In this document: piece by piece, positions 45,381 through 54,439 of the stretch
Numbering within the stretch: the first letter of the stretch is position 1
How the letters are laid out: each line of letters starts with the position of its first letter
Origin: Akkermansia muciniphila
Lineage (GTDB): Bacteria > Verrucomicrobiota > Verrucomicrobiia > Verrucomicrobiales > DEV007
Length of the DNA stretch: 64,000 bases
Direction of reading: 5' to 3'
NCBI GenBank assembly: GCA_945883495.1
Contig: CAMCXS010000010.1
Location: 31,003-95,002, forward strand
Notes under the pieces: generated by a model
What the model saw: the letters and a program-made list of their open reading frames with translations, nothing else
The model's database searches: none
What the model was told of the DNA's origin: nothing
Made by a program: the position numbers and the translations under genes

Positions 45381-46721
45381 TCATTCCGAGAGACGATCGG
45401 CCTCGGGCGCCTTCTTCCCCTTTTTTTTCGCCTTGCGATCGGGATCGCCATTCCAACGTTGGTCCTCCCAGCGCGGCGGCATCATTTGCTCGTTCCAGGC
45501 GTCCCACTTGGCCTGGAGGGCGGCGAACTTCTCCGGTTCGGTTTTGGAGAGGTCGTTTTGTTCGCCCCGGTCGCTGGAGATGTTGACCAGCATGGGCTCC
45601 ATCGCCTTGCTGGCTTTGACCAGCTTCCAATCGCCTTCGCGGATCGCGTATTGGACGCCGAAGCGCCAATACAGGGTATCGCGTTCGAGCCGGGCGGCCT
45701 CGCCTTTCAGGAGCGGGAGCAGGTCGACGCCATCAAGTTGCCATTCGGGATCGATCTCCCTCTCGGCGGCGGCGAGGGCGGTGGGCAGCACATCGAGCTG
45801 AATGACTGGCTCGTCGATGACCTTTCCGGCAGGGATCTGCGCGGGCCACTGCACGAGCCAGGAGACGCGGATGCCGCCCTCCCAGAGGAACCATTTGCTG
45901 CCACGCAGACCTTCGTAGTTGGCGTGCGGCGAGGAACCCCCATTGTCGCTGATACAGAAGACCAGGGTGTTCTCCTCCAGGCCGAGCTCGCGCAGCCTGC
46001 CCATGACGCTGCCGATGGCTTCGTCGGCTTCCGAAAGGCTGGCGGCGTAGGCTCGTTCGTGGCGGCTGAGGTGCGAGAAGCGGGCGAGCACTCCGTCGCT
46101 GGCGACGTTGGGATTGTGGACGGCGTTGAACGCGAGATACAAAAGGAATCGCCCGTCTTTGCTGCGTTCGATGAAGTCGCAAGCCTCCTTGGCATAAACG
46201 GGCGACGTGATGGGTGCCCCAGGGAGCTCGTTGAGACGCTCACTCCCCCGGAAGAAGCCTTCCTCGCCCAGGTTGCCGATGCTGCCGACGGAGAAATCGA
46301 AACCGCGGGCGGCGGGGAGGTAATCAGGTTCCCCGCCGAGGTGCCATTTGCCGACGATGCCCGTGGCGTAGCCGGCAGCCTTTAGCCGCTCGGCGATTGT
46401 GGTCTCGCTGAGGAGGAATTCGGTGCCGGGGCGCTTGGCGCCGTTGGAGTCGTTCCCGGTGCGGGCCTGGTAACGGCCGGTCAACAGTCCGACGCGGCTG
46501 GGATTGCAGACGCAGGCGGAGACATAGCCCTGGGTGAAACGCACGCCCTTGGCGGCGATGGCGTCCATGTTTGGGGTCGGCGCAAGCTTGCCGCCGTAAC
46601 AGGCGGGATCGCCGTAGGCCAGGTCGTCAAGGTAGAAGAGGACGACGTTGGGATAAGTAGTCCCAGCGCCATGCGAAAGGGCGGCGGAGGTGAGAAGAAG
46701 CAGAGCGGCGAGAGTTCTCAT
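45381..46721 (-). CDS. Exported arylsulfatase (family S1, formylglycine type)
   Basis: The 446-residue protein starts at ATG 46721 with a signal peptide (MRTLAALLLLTSAALS). It has the sulfatase metal site (LDDLAYGD) and the FGly signature C72-N-P-S-R followed by GLLTGRY. Downstream are GKWHLG, the second metal motif SDNGG, and the C-terminal subdomain. Cys72 would be converted to formylglycine. The substrate is probably a sulfated polysaccharide. The tail is Lys-rich. The frame extends upstream to 46847, but that part has no leader. Confidence 0.93.
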   Translation of the reverse strand: MRTLAALLLLTSAALSHGAGTTYPNVVLFYLDDLAYGDPACYGGKLAPTPNMDAIAAKGVRFTQGYVSACVCNPSRVGLLTGRYQARTGNDSNGAKRPGTEFLLSETTIAERLKAAGYATGIVGKWHLGGEPDYLPAARGFDFSVGSIGNLGEEGFFRGSERLNELPGAPITSPVYAKEACDFIERSKDGRFLLYLAFNAVHNPNVASDGVLARFSHLSRHERAYAASLSEADEAIGSVMGRLRELGLEENTLVFCISDNGGSSPHANYEGLRGSKWFLWEGGIRVSWLVQWPAQIPAGKVIDEPVIQLDVLPTALAAAEREIDPEWQLDGVDLLPLLKGEAARLERDTLYWRFGVQYAIREGDWKLVKASKAMEPMLVNISSDRGEQNDLSKTEPEKFAALQAKWDAWNEQMMPPRWEDQRWNGDPDRKAKKKGKKAPEADRLSE

Positions 46722-47390
46722 GGCGCCTGGAGGGAACCCCGCGAACGCCGAGAAGTTGCCCGGAGGCTCGGAAAGCGGTGAGCTTGGCACATTCCGCCAG
46801 AGGCGTGCGGCCGCGTGCACCTGAAGGCATGGCTGTTTGTGGGGCATAGGCCATCTACTTCTTTTCCCGCGATTGGGGCCTTGATTTCGGGCGCCCAGGT
46901 GCGTTGAGAGCTGGCTGAGGGGAATGGCTGGATGTCAGCGAATTCACGGGGGAGCGCATGCCCCCGATTGATCGAGCCATTGCGAATTGGTGGACGAGCA
47001 GCCATCCAGAATCGAAGTTCCGGCGCAATTTGATTTTGGCAAGAGCGGGTCTGGATGGGGTGCGACGAAGCTTGTTGAACCTGGAACTGACCTTGCAGAA
47101 GCCGGGTGCGGAAGCGCAGAGGATTCCGATCACATCGCAGACTGAGATGAAGGAGATCCTGGCTGGCGAGTTTTTGATTCCGCGAGCGGACATTGCGCCT
47201 GACCTTTTTGAGAAAGTGCGGTTATTTTGAGCGGCGGGGTGGCCTGCATCCGTCCTTGCTGGTCTTGCAGATGGCAAGTCCACATGGTAGCCAAGATTTT
47301 CGACTTGATCTTACTCTTGCTCATTCTGCACGACATGAGGCTGCTCCGGAAGCGTGTTTTCGGCGCTGGTTGATCCTAGGGCTCGGGCCA
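46722..47390. other. Intergenic region, 669 bp
   Basis: The stretch between the sulfatase start and the carbonic anhydrase stop holds one doubtful frame on the plus strand (46958-47230, listed separately) and the presumed sulfatase promoter. No repeat, tRNA or insertion-sequence end was seen. Confidence 0.5.
46958..47230 (+). CDS. Doubtful small protein
   Basis: A 90-residue frame starts with ATG preceded by GGGGGAG at a suitable distance. Composition (balanced charged and hydrophobic residues, helical look such as LLNLELTLQKPG and EMKEILAGEFLI) is plausible for a protein, but no family is recognised. It is kept because the region is otherwise empty. Confidence 0.3.
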   Translation: MPPIDRAIANWWTSSHPESKFRRNLILARAGLDGVRRSLLNLELTLQKPGAEAQRIPITSQTEMKEILAGEFLIPRADIAPDLFEKVRLF

Positions 47391-48080
47391 CTAGGATCGT
47401 TGCTCTCTCTTGGCTTTGCGGACGTTGGCCACCTGGCGCTTGGTGGCCTCGTGCGGCTCAAGTTGGGTGAGGGAGGCAAAGCCGTTGTCCTCGGTCGAGT
47501 AGGCGAGAATGTCGCCGGTTTCCATGAGGTAGACCCAGGCATGCAACGTCAACTCACCTCGCTGGAGCTTTACCGCGACGGCGGGATGGGTTTGCAGATT
47601 CTCGATTTGCACCAGCACATGCTCCCGAATGGCCACGTCCAGAAGAGCCGCGCCAGTGAGCTGTGAGTAGTTTTCCTCCATGATCCGTCGCGTGGCTTCG
47701 GCGTGGTTCAGCCAGCTCTTCACCAGGGGCAGCTTCGCCATGGTCGCCGGATTCAACATTGCCTGAAGCGCCCCGCAGCCGCTGTGGCCGCAGATGACGA
47801 TGTCCCGCACGCCCAGAGCGGAAACTGCATACTCGATGGTGGCCGGCTCGCCTCCGTTGGACGCGCCGTAGCAGGGGACGATGTTCCCGGCGTTGCGCAG
47901 CACGAAGAGCTCTCCGAGATTTGATTGCGTGATGATGGTGGGATCGACCCGGGAGTCGGAGCAGCCGATGAAGAGGGTTCTTGGACTCTGGCCCGCGACG
48001 AGATTGGAGTAAAAATCCTTCTCGCGGTGGAAGACCTGGGCGCGGAACTGATAGATGCCGGAGAGAAGTTCTTCCATCAT
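47391..48080 (-). CDS. Beta-class carbonic anhydrase
   Basis: The 229-residue enzyme interconverts CO2 and bicarbonate. All zinc ligands are present: C40-x-D42-x-R (GCSDSRVD), H99 and C102 (CGHSGCGA). LGELFVLRNAGN and the flanking strands are typical of the bacterial plant-type beta class. I use ATG 48080 (MMEELLSGIYQF); the frame extends to an ATG at 48122. The 274 bases upstream to the transglutaminase stop show no gene. Confidence 0.94.
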   Translation of the reverse strand: MMEELLSGIYQFRAQVFHREKDFYSNLVAGQSPRTLFIGCSDSRVDPTIITQSNLGELFVLRNAGNIVPCYGASNGGEPATIEYAVSALGVRDIVICGHSGCGALQAMLNPATMAKLPLVKSWLNHAEATRRIMEENYSQLTGAALLDVAIREHVLVQIENLQTHPAVAVKLQRGELTLHAWVYLMETGDILAYSTEDNGFASLTQLEPHEATKRQVANVRKAKREQRS

Positions 48081-48354
48081 GGGGATGACACTGTGAGGTC
48101 GGTGCTTCGGGACACGGTCCATGCGGGATGGTCCGCGCTACGTCGTGAGATCTTGGCTCCAAGCCGCTTCTCCCGCAAGTGCAGCGGCGTCATGATTCTC
48201 CACGATCCAGAGGACTGGGCTTCCGGGGGACTGGGTGCGTGATGACGCCGCCGACTCGTGCCCCACATCCGGCTTCACTCCCCCCCCCTGTGGGGGATCG
48301 ACCAGCCAGCCCGTGGAGGTGGTGACGCGGAAGGGAGTGATTGGCCCCCACTGA

Positions 48355-49218
48355 TCACTGCAGCGGGCCCAAGTCCGTCACCCACACGCCCACGTCCATG
48401 GTCGCTCCCGGCGGGCCCAGAAAGGATCCAGATACGGGGGGAATGGAGTCGGGCAGCCTGGCGACCGCTACCGGAATGTGATGCGGTCCGGCCAGCTCTC
48501 CGGTGGTGGGATCGAATCCCTTCCATCCGGCCCCGGGCAGGTAAACCTCCGCCCAGGCATGGGTGGCTCCGAAATCTGCTGATGACGGCTCCGCGTTGAG
48601 ATACCCGCTGACAAATCGGGCCGCCAACCCGAGCCGCCGCGCCGCCGCCAGGAACAACGCCGCAAAGTCCCGGCAGGAACCCGATCGCAGCGACAGCGTG
48701 CGCTCCGGGGATTGCACCCCAGGTGCCTCGCGCACCGTGTAACGGAAGGTTTGCTGAATCGCAGTGGACAGCCGTTGCAGCAAAGCCACGGTGCCCATCC
48801 GCTGACCGGGCTTCCATTGGTCTCCGAGCCACTGGCTTAACAAAACACCACCGCCAGATTCCGCAAGATGGAGGTAGGGCGAGAGGAGAATCGCGTCTTC
48901 CGGATGATAGTCGAATGGATAATGAGCAGCCTCGTCCGCCAGCAAGAAATCGAGCGGTGATTGGTTGAACTGCTGGATCACCACCTCGCTGACAATGGCC
49001 AGTTGAGACGCCGCTGCGGGGAAGGTGGCGATGGCGACGGCATTGTCTTCTGCATCCCGATGCCATCGGACCGTAGCCGCGGGTGTGATTTCCAAGAGGG
49101 AGGACTCAATGCGTAATTCCGGTCCCTCCCGGGGACGAAGCCGCAGTTGATGCGATTGCAGCCGGACGAGGCCGGAAAAGTTGTAATAGGTCCGGTGAAG
49201 GATTTTGTATCGCTGCAT
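48355..49218 (-). CDS. Transglutaminase-like protease-fold protein
   Basis: The 287-residue cytoplasmic protein has an N-terminal beta region (Bact_transglu_N-like, residues 1-85) followed by a transglutaminase core with Cys182 (SGSCRDFA), His220 (HAWAEVYLPGAGW) and Asp236 (FDPTTG). This is the usual catalytic triad. Start at ATG 49218, which shares one base with the GH130 stop (TGATG). Enzymes of this type are often peptidases or amidases rather than true transglutaminases. It is the third gene of a coupled operon with GT4 and GH130. Confidence 0.88.
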   Translation of the reverse strand: MQRYKILHRTYYNFSGLVRLQSHQLRLRPREGPELRIESSLLEITPAATVRWHRDAEDNAVAIATFPAAASQLAIVSEVVIQQFNQSPLDFLLADEAAHYPFDYHPEDAILLSPYLHLAESGGGVLLSQWLGDQWKPGQRMGTVALLQRLSTAIQQTFRYTVREAPGVQSPERTLSLRSGSCRDFAALFLAAARRLGLAARFVSGYLNAEPSSADFGATHAWAEVYLPGAGWKGFDPTTGELAGPHHIPVAVARLPDSIPPVSGSFLGPPGATMDVGVWVTDLGPLQ

Positions 49219-50681
49219 CAAGTGTTCCGGGTTAAGGCGTCCAACAGATCGTCCAAGGATACGCTGGCGATCGCGGACGCTCGATCACTCACGGCGAACG
49301 GCAGAATGACCTCCCTGGCATGGAGCAGGGAGCCACAACTGTAGACGACGTTGGGCACATACCCTTCACGCTCGGTTCCCTCCGGCCGGAGCAGTGGCTC
49401 CGGGAGACGGCCGATCACCTTCGCCGGATTGTCCAAATCAAGAAGCATCGCGCCGATGCAATACTTCCGCATCGGGCCCACTCCGTGAGTGATGACCAGC
49501 CATCCGGCTTCCGTCTCAATCGGCGAACCGCAGTTCCCCACCTTGACGGACTCCCACATGGCTGCGGGGCGATAGATAATCTTGGGATCGCTCCAGTGAT
49601 GCGGACTGTGGGAGAACATGATCAGGATATTCTCATCGTCCTGCCGCGAGAGCATGGCATAACGTCCGTGGATGCGACGGGGAAACAGAGCCATTCCCTT
49701 GTTCTGCACCGCGTCGCCGTTGAGGGTAAGGACCCGAAAGTGGAGAAAATCTTCCGTGATGATCAGTTGGGGAAGAATGTGGCGCCCGTTGTATGCGGTG
49801 TAGGTCGCATAGTACGTGACCGATCCATCGTCGTCGGTAAACCGGACAAAGCGGGCGTCTTCGATCCCGTTGCTCTCATTCGGAGATACCGGGAAGATAA
49901 TCCGCTCACTGATCGCCAAGGTTTCCGGAAAGCGCAGTTCGTAATTGGAATCCGCCAGCCACTGAATGGACTCCAAGGTCCGGACCAGATCGTGGGTGGC
50001 GGGTTGCGTTTCGTGCCGGACCGTGCCCACACTCTTGTTCAGATCGCTCCGGGTGAATCGATCTCCGAGGGGGGCCATGACGGCCTCGGCGTGGTGATCC
50101 CCAAACCCCATTTCGCGTAATTTGGTTTGAAAGCTTTTCTTCTCATAGCTCGGATCGGGGATGATATTCGGAGCCGTTACATAGCGTGAAACCGGATCGA
50201 GTTCGATGTGCCCTTTCTCGCTGATGGTCCCAGCCCGGAATTCGATTGAGGAAATATGTCCTTCACCCGTCGCCCGAAGGCTCATCACAAAACGGATGCC
50301 ACCCGGAGGCGCGTGGCTTTGATCCGGGTGCAGCACCATGGAGGGATTGAAGATTGCGGCGGATTCCAATGCATATTCCCCAGAGAAAAGCGCCCCAATG
50401 AGCAACTGCCGCGCCTCGGAGAGCGGCCGGTGGGTGAACACATACTTGCGCACCTTCTCGAAGTGCCCCTGGAGAATCGAAGCCACATCAAAGTGCCGGT
50501 CATCAAACTCGTTCAGCACGCCGCAGAGCTGCCTATCGACTTCCTCTTCCGTAAGGGCTAGCGCCCGACCGATGATCGTCGTGATGCGGTATGTTTCGGT
50601 GGGAATGAAGGGCCGGATAATCACCCGGGCGCTCTCAGGAAGCAGAGTCACCTCATGCCGACGGATGCGAATCAGATTCAT
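49218..50681 (-). CDS. GH130-family glycoside phosphorylase or hydrolase
   Basis: The 487-residue protein shows GH130 motifs: NGIEDARFVRF with the likely catalytic Asp, the KGMALFPRRIHGRYAML segment, and GSPIETEAGWLVITHGVG. Members phosphorolyse or hydrolyse beta-mannosides (such as beta-1,4- or beta-1,2-mannooligosaccharides). No signal peptide is seen, so it acts in the cytoplasm. An N-terminal region of about 100 residues precedes the five-bladed propeller. Its ATG at 50681 overlaps the GT4 stop. Confidence 0.88.
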   Translation of the reverse strand: MNLIRIRRHEVTLLPESARVIIRPFIPTETYRITTIIGRALALTEEEVDRQLCGVLNEFDDRHFDVASILQGHFEKVRKYVFTHRPLSEARQLLIGALFSGEYALESAAIFNPSMVLHPDQSHAPPGGIRFVMSLRATGEGHISSIEFRAGTISEKGHIELDPVSRYVTAPNIIPDPSYEKKSFQTKLREMGFGDHHAEAVMAPLGDRFTRSDLNKSVGTVRHETQPATHDLVRTLESIQWLADSNYELRFPETLAISERIIFPVSPNESNGIEDARFVRFTDDDGSVTYYATYTAYNGRHILPQLIITEDFLHFRVLTLNGDAVQNKGMALFPRRIHGRYAMLSRQDDENILIMFSHSPHHWSDPKIIYRPAAMWESVKVGNCGSPIETEAGWLVITHGVGPMRKYCIGAMLLDLDNPAKVIGRLPEPLLRPEGTEREGYVPNVVYSCGSLLHAREVILPFAVSDRASAIASVSLDDLLDALTRNT

Positions 50682-52978
50682 GGGTTAGGAAGGACAGCAA
50701 CGCCGGTGGGGCCAAAGGTGATCCACTGTTCCGCGCCCTTCATTTCAGCGAGCGCGAGGTGAAAGGCGAGGGTCGACTCCGCCCCGTGGTTTTCGTTGAG
50801 ACGATCGGCGTGAAGGCCATCGCTGCAGCCACCGGTCGCAAAATCGTAGAGAGGAACCGCCAGATCGTTACGCCCAAGAAACCACTCAAATGCCCGTTTG
50901 GCCTCATTGCGCCACAGAGGTTCCCGGGTGGCACGGTCCGCTTCAAGGCAAGCCGAGACCATCGCCTGGGCTTCGACCGGCTGCTGATCAAAGTCTGCCC
51001 GGGCTCCGCCGCGCGGGTAGAATCCGTTGCTGCCGATCGGCCGGAAATTGCGCGCCTGCGTGGTCTGCAAAGAGGCCAACCAGCGCAACGATGCCAACCC
51101 AGCGTCGAAGGCTTCGGGGTGTGGCATCCATTGGCCGCTCAAAATGCACGCCTGACAGATCCGAGCGTTTTCGTAGGTAAGACTCTCTTCAAACCAAAGC
51201 CAGTCCTCCGATGCGCAAGCACGAAAACCATCAAGAAGTCTCTCGGTTAGCTCCGCCCGCACTTTGGCCAAGGATTCCGTCAGCGGAAAGCGCCGCAAGT
51301 ACTCGTGGATGCCGATCAGCGTGAAGGCCCAGGCCCGGGGGGAAGTGAACGATTCCACCGCAACGACCCCTCTCTCAAAAAGCATCGCCGCCAGCTTGCG
51401 GTGCCCCACATCCCGGGCCCGGCCCGCCCCGGTCCCGGCCGCCCACAAGGCTCGCCCATGGCTATCCTCGCTCCCGGCGGCTTCCAGCCACTCCCGTCCA
51501 TAGCTCATGAAATTGCGAAACCGTCCACTGACGGGGTCCTGAGCCGCCGACAAGAAGGCCAGATACGTCGTGGCGAGCCGCTTCAAGCCGACCGATGGCG
51601 GTTGGTCTCCGATTTCATCGAGCAGGTCGCAGAGGATGAACGCCCGGGCGTTGTCATCGGTGCAGTAGCCTTCCCGGAAGTTCGGGACGTTGAAGATCGC
51701 ATGCTGGAAGATCCCGGTCGCATCGCTCATCCGGATCACATGGTCCAGGCGGGATGGAGGCAGAGGCTGGGGACGGCTTTCCAGCGTCCACTTCGCGAAG
51801 GCGGCACGGGGGATCGAATCCCGGTCGGCACGAGCATGTTGAAACGATTCGAGGTAGCGCCGCGCCACCGCCGGCCAGATCATCTCCCGGCCGATCGCGT
51901 AGGCCTCCCGCCGGATCCTTTCCATCCATGCGGGTGCGTCCAGCAGTGCGCAGACACCGTCGCTGATCGCCTTCGCATCCCGGAAGGGAACCAGGACTCC
52001 GCGTCCATCGGCGAGCAACTCCTGGGCGTGCCAATAGGGAGTAGAAACCACCACCTTTCCAGCCCCAAATACATAAGCCAATGTGCCAGAGGTAACCTGG
52101 GCCTCATTGAGATATGGCGTGAGGTAAATATCGGTCGCGCCAATGAACTCCTTGAGGTCGTCCAGCGAGAGGAATCTCTTGTGGAAAATAATATTCCGCT
52201 TCACTCCAAGAGCCTCAGCTTGACGCTCCAGGCTCAACCGGTACCGCTCCCCTTCCCGCGCGACGAGATGCGGATGGGTCGCGCCCAGCACGAGGTAAAC
52301 CACATCGGGATGATCCTTCACAATCCCAGGCAGCGCCTCGATCACATTCTCGATCCCTTTGCCCGGACCAATCAGTCCGAACGTCAGCATCACTTGACGC
52401 CCCGCCACCCCAAACTGCTTCTTGTAGTCACTGGACGCCGTGAAGGTCCAGTCGGGAATCCCATGAGCGATGATATCGACCTTCTCGTCCGGAACCCGGT
52501 AAACCTCGCGAAGGATTTCGGCGCCCTTCCGGGCCATAACGATGAGGCGATCGCTACGGGCCGCCAACTCTTCCATCACCTTGCGCTGCCCAGAGTCCGG
52601 TTCCGTGAGGACCGTGTGGAGCGTCGTCACCACCGGCATGCGCACTTCCTTGAGCAAAGCGAGCAAATGGCTGCCAGCCGGCCCGCCGTAAATCCCAAAC
52701 TCATGTTGGACGCAGAGCACGTCCGTATTGTGGAAGTTCAGGAAGTCTGCGGCCCGCCGGTAGGAATCGAATTCCTTCTCCTGCAGTTCAAATTTGACCC
52801 GGGGTGGATAGTGGTATCCCTCGGGGGAGTCATTGATGGCCCCAGCGAAACAGTCGGAGCCCGGTGCCGCACCCGCCACAGCCTCACACAAATCGTGGGT
52901 GAAGGTCGCGATGCCACACAATCGAGGCAAATAATTCCCCAGAAAACCGATTCGCTGCGGCGCAGCAGGATCGCTCAA
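50678..52978 (-). CDS. GT4 glycosyltransferase with C-terminal alpha-toroid domain
   Basis: The 766-residue protein is a two-domain enzyme. Residues 1 to about 395 form a GT-B fold: GIATFTHDL near the N-terminus, FGLIGPGKGIENVIEA in the second Rossmann half, and E-x7-E-like sequence around PYLNEAQVTSGTLAYVFGAG. About 400-766 is a helical, barrel-like domain with FREGYCTDDNARAFI and GRALWAAGTG, as in glycosidase-like (alpha/alpha)6 proteins. It is the first gene of the operon with GH130 and transglutaminase and has no signal peptide. It probably transfers mannose or a related sugar; inferred from the neighbour. Confidence 0.85.
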   Translation of the reverse strand: MSDPAAPQRIGFLGNYLPRLCGIATFTHDLCEAVAGAAPGSDCFAGAINDSPEGYHYPPRVKFELQEKEFDSYRRAADFLNFHNTDVLCVQHEFGIYGGPAGSHLLALLKEVRMPVVTTLHTVLTEPDSGQRKVMEELAARSDRLIVMARKGAEILREVYRVPDEKVDIIAHGIPDWTFTASSDYKKQFGVAGRQVMLTFGLIGPGKGIENVIEALPGIVKDHPDVVYLVLGATHPHLVAREGERYRLSLERQAEALGVKRNIIFHKRFLSLDDLKEFIGATDIYLTPYLNEAQVTSGTLAYVFGAGKVVVSTPYWHAQELLADGRGVLVPFRDAKAISDGVCALLDAPAWMERIRREAYAIGREMIWPAVARRYLESFQHARADRDSIPRAAFAKWTLESRPQPLPPSRLDHVIRMSDATGIFQHAIFNVPNFREGYCTDDNARAFILCDLLDEIGDQPPSVGLKRLATTYLAFLSAAQDPVSGRFRNFMSYGREWLEAAGSEDSHGRALWAAGTGAGRARDVGHRKLAAMLFERGVVAVESFTSPRAWAFTLIGIHEYLRRFPLTESLAKVRAELTERLLDGFRACASEDWLWFEESLTYENARICQACILSGQWMPHPEAFDAGLASLRWLASLQTTQARNFRPIGSNGFYPRGGARADFDQQPVEAQAMVSACLEADRATREPLWRNEAKRAFEWFLGRNDLAVPLYDFATGGCSDGLHADRLNENHGAESTLAFHLALAEMKGAEQWITFGPTGVAVLPNP

Positions 52979-53517
52979 ACGAATCCTCTCTCACCGATTG
53001 ACATGGTGCAAAGAACGGGAGGTTGCCGCGCAAAGCAACAAGTAGATCGCAAAACCTCTGCCCGGCACTCGGCGGAGCTGAAGCCTATCCCTAGTAAATA
53101 GCGGCCAAAGGGATCCGGAAATCGATCGAGGGCAGTCCACCATGCCGCCCGCTTCCACGTTTCCTGGCCCCAGCCGGTGGCCCACGTAATTCAAGGCCTT
53201 CGGCGCGGCCGGATTCTGATCGATGACCAGCCAATCCTCCAGGGAGGAGAGGTGCTGGTAGACCATGAACCTCTCCACATGATCCCGACGGAAATCATGA
53301 AGGGCTCCTGGGCACCTGGCGGTTTCGTCATCCTCCACCTGGACACTTTTGTAGCGATCCTCCCAAACCGGGCCCTTACGGCCGACTCGGCGGTCGTGCC
53401 AGTGGCACTACCCGAGCAGGACGGAGGAACCGCGCAGAGGTGCCTGACCTGGATCCTCGATCAGGCCTTTCTCACGCTCCCACGCTCTCCGCCTCTCACG
53501 CTCTTCTGATTGGCGAC
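52979..53517. other. Intergenic region with degenerate coding remnants, 539 bp
   Basis: No intact gene is visible between the GT4 start and the beta-lactamase stop. The minus strand holds a broken frame described at 53300-53407. Downstream in the same frame (about 53230-53310), sequence such as VYQHLSSLEDWLVIDQN loosely recalls Uma2-type nucleases. Confidence 0.4.
53300..53407 (-). pseudogene. Possible remnant of an IS200/RAYT-like transposase
   Basis: Reading leftward from a stop at 53410-53408, the frame gives RRVGRKGPVWEDRYKSV, then QVEDDET. The pattern 'GR.G..W..RYKSV.VE' is characteristic of the Y1 transposase family (REP-associated tyrosine transposases). Only this short piece is recognisable and there is no start, so it is a fragment at best. 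A profile search would confirm or reject it. Confidence 0.4.
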
Positions 53518-54327
53518 TTACCCCTGTTTGGGAAGAATGTTGAGCGTCACAAGAATGGACTCCGTAATCTTGCGAGCGGTGATCCCAGAAGGATTCTCGC
53601 CCCCGGTGATGCGGGTGGCGAAAAGATAAAGTCCCGACGGGGTGGTAACGCTGCCGATGAACCAACCGAGGACCGGGCCGTTCTTCTTCGCGTCGAACGC
53701 ACTTCCGGTCTTGCCTCGGAAGACCGTCTGTCCGGCTCGCGAGAGCGTCATGATGTCGAGCACTGTGTCCACACTCGTGGCCGCGAATGGCAACTCCCGA
53801 GCGTGCATGCGGCGGAGAAACTCTACCTGCTCGTCCGGCGAAATGGTCAGAGAGCTCTGAAGCCAAAATTGGGTCACGCCGCCCGTCAGGTCATGGTTGC
53901 CGTAACCGGCTTTAGGAATCATTTGCTGGTAGCGTTCCAGACCGATGCGCGTTGCCAAAGCCTGATAATACCAAACGCAGGAAGTGGCAAAGGCGCTCCG
54001 CAACGTCTGGTCGTGATTCCAAGACGCAATGGAACGGCGAGTGCCATCCCAAGGGAGACGGAAATCAGCGCCGCTGGCCACACCGGTCTCTAAAGCTATC
54101 AGTGAGTTGAGCACCTTGAAGGTCGAGCACGGGGAAGTGCGGGTGCGGCATTGTTCTGGCTGGTAGCGGAGCCAGCGCTGCTGCGCCTCATCGTAGAGCA
54201 CGAAGCCACCGGAGTAAGAACCGAACTCTGCCGAAAGGTCGTGCTCCACGGAAGTCTCGGCGGCGAACGCGCGCCCCAAGAGAAGCACCAATACGTTAAG
54301 AATGTAACTCAGTTTCACGGGAGACAT
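53518..54327 (-). CDS. Class D (OXA-like) beta-lactamase
   Basis: The 269-residue exported enzyme has a signal peptide (cleavage near FAA-E) and the class D motifs in order: S68-T-F-K71 (active-site Ser with the carbamylated Lys), S116-x-V118, Y142-G-N144 and K206-T-G208. The length is typical. It should hydrolyse penicillin-type beta-lactams, or may act as a penicillin-binding-like sensor, since BlaR-like domains share the fold. No membrane sensor part is present, so lactamase is the simpler call. No mobile element intact enough to have brought it is visible. Confidence 0.9.
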   Translation of the reverse strand: MSPVKLSYILNVLVLLLGRAFAAETSVEHDLSAEFGSYSGGFVLYDEAQQRWLRYQPEQCRTRTSPCSTFKVLNSLIALETGVASGADFRLPWDGTRRSIASWNHDQTLRSAFATSCVWYYQALATRIGLERYQQMIPKAGYGNHDLTGGVTQFWLQSSLTISPDEQVEFLRRMHARELPFAATSVDTVLDIMTLSRAGQTVFRGKTGSAFDAKKNGPVLGWFIGSVTTPSGLYLFATRITGGENPSGITARKITESILVTLNILPKQG

Positions 54328-54439
54328 CCGAAGTTGCCGAACGATCCATAGTCAGTCACGCCGAGCTGGCGAATCGAAATTCAAACCAGACCCCGTCGAG
54401 GCGTTGCGCTGTAGCGGCTGGTTCGGACGTGACACTATT

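Noticed and set aside
48285..48300. Hairpin of C and G runs (cccccccctgtggggg) after the transglutaminase gene
   Set aside because: The stem is short and has no T-run on either strand, so I do not call it a terminator.
48275..49066. 263-residue minus-strand frame overlapping the transglutaminase
   Set aside because: It is another frame of the same strand. The catalytic Cys/His/Asp motifs are in the 48355-49218 frame.
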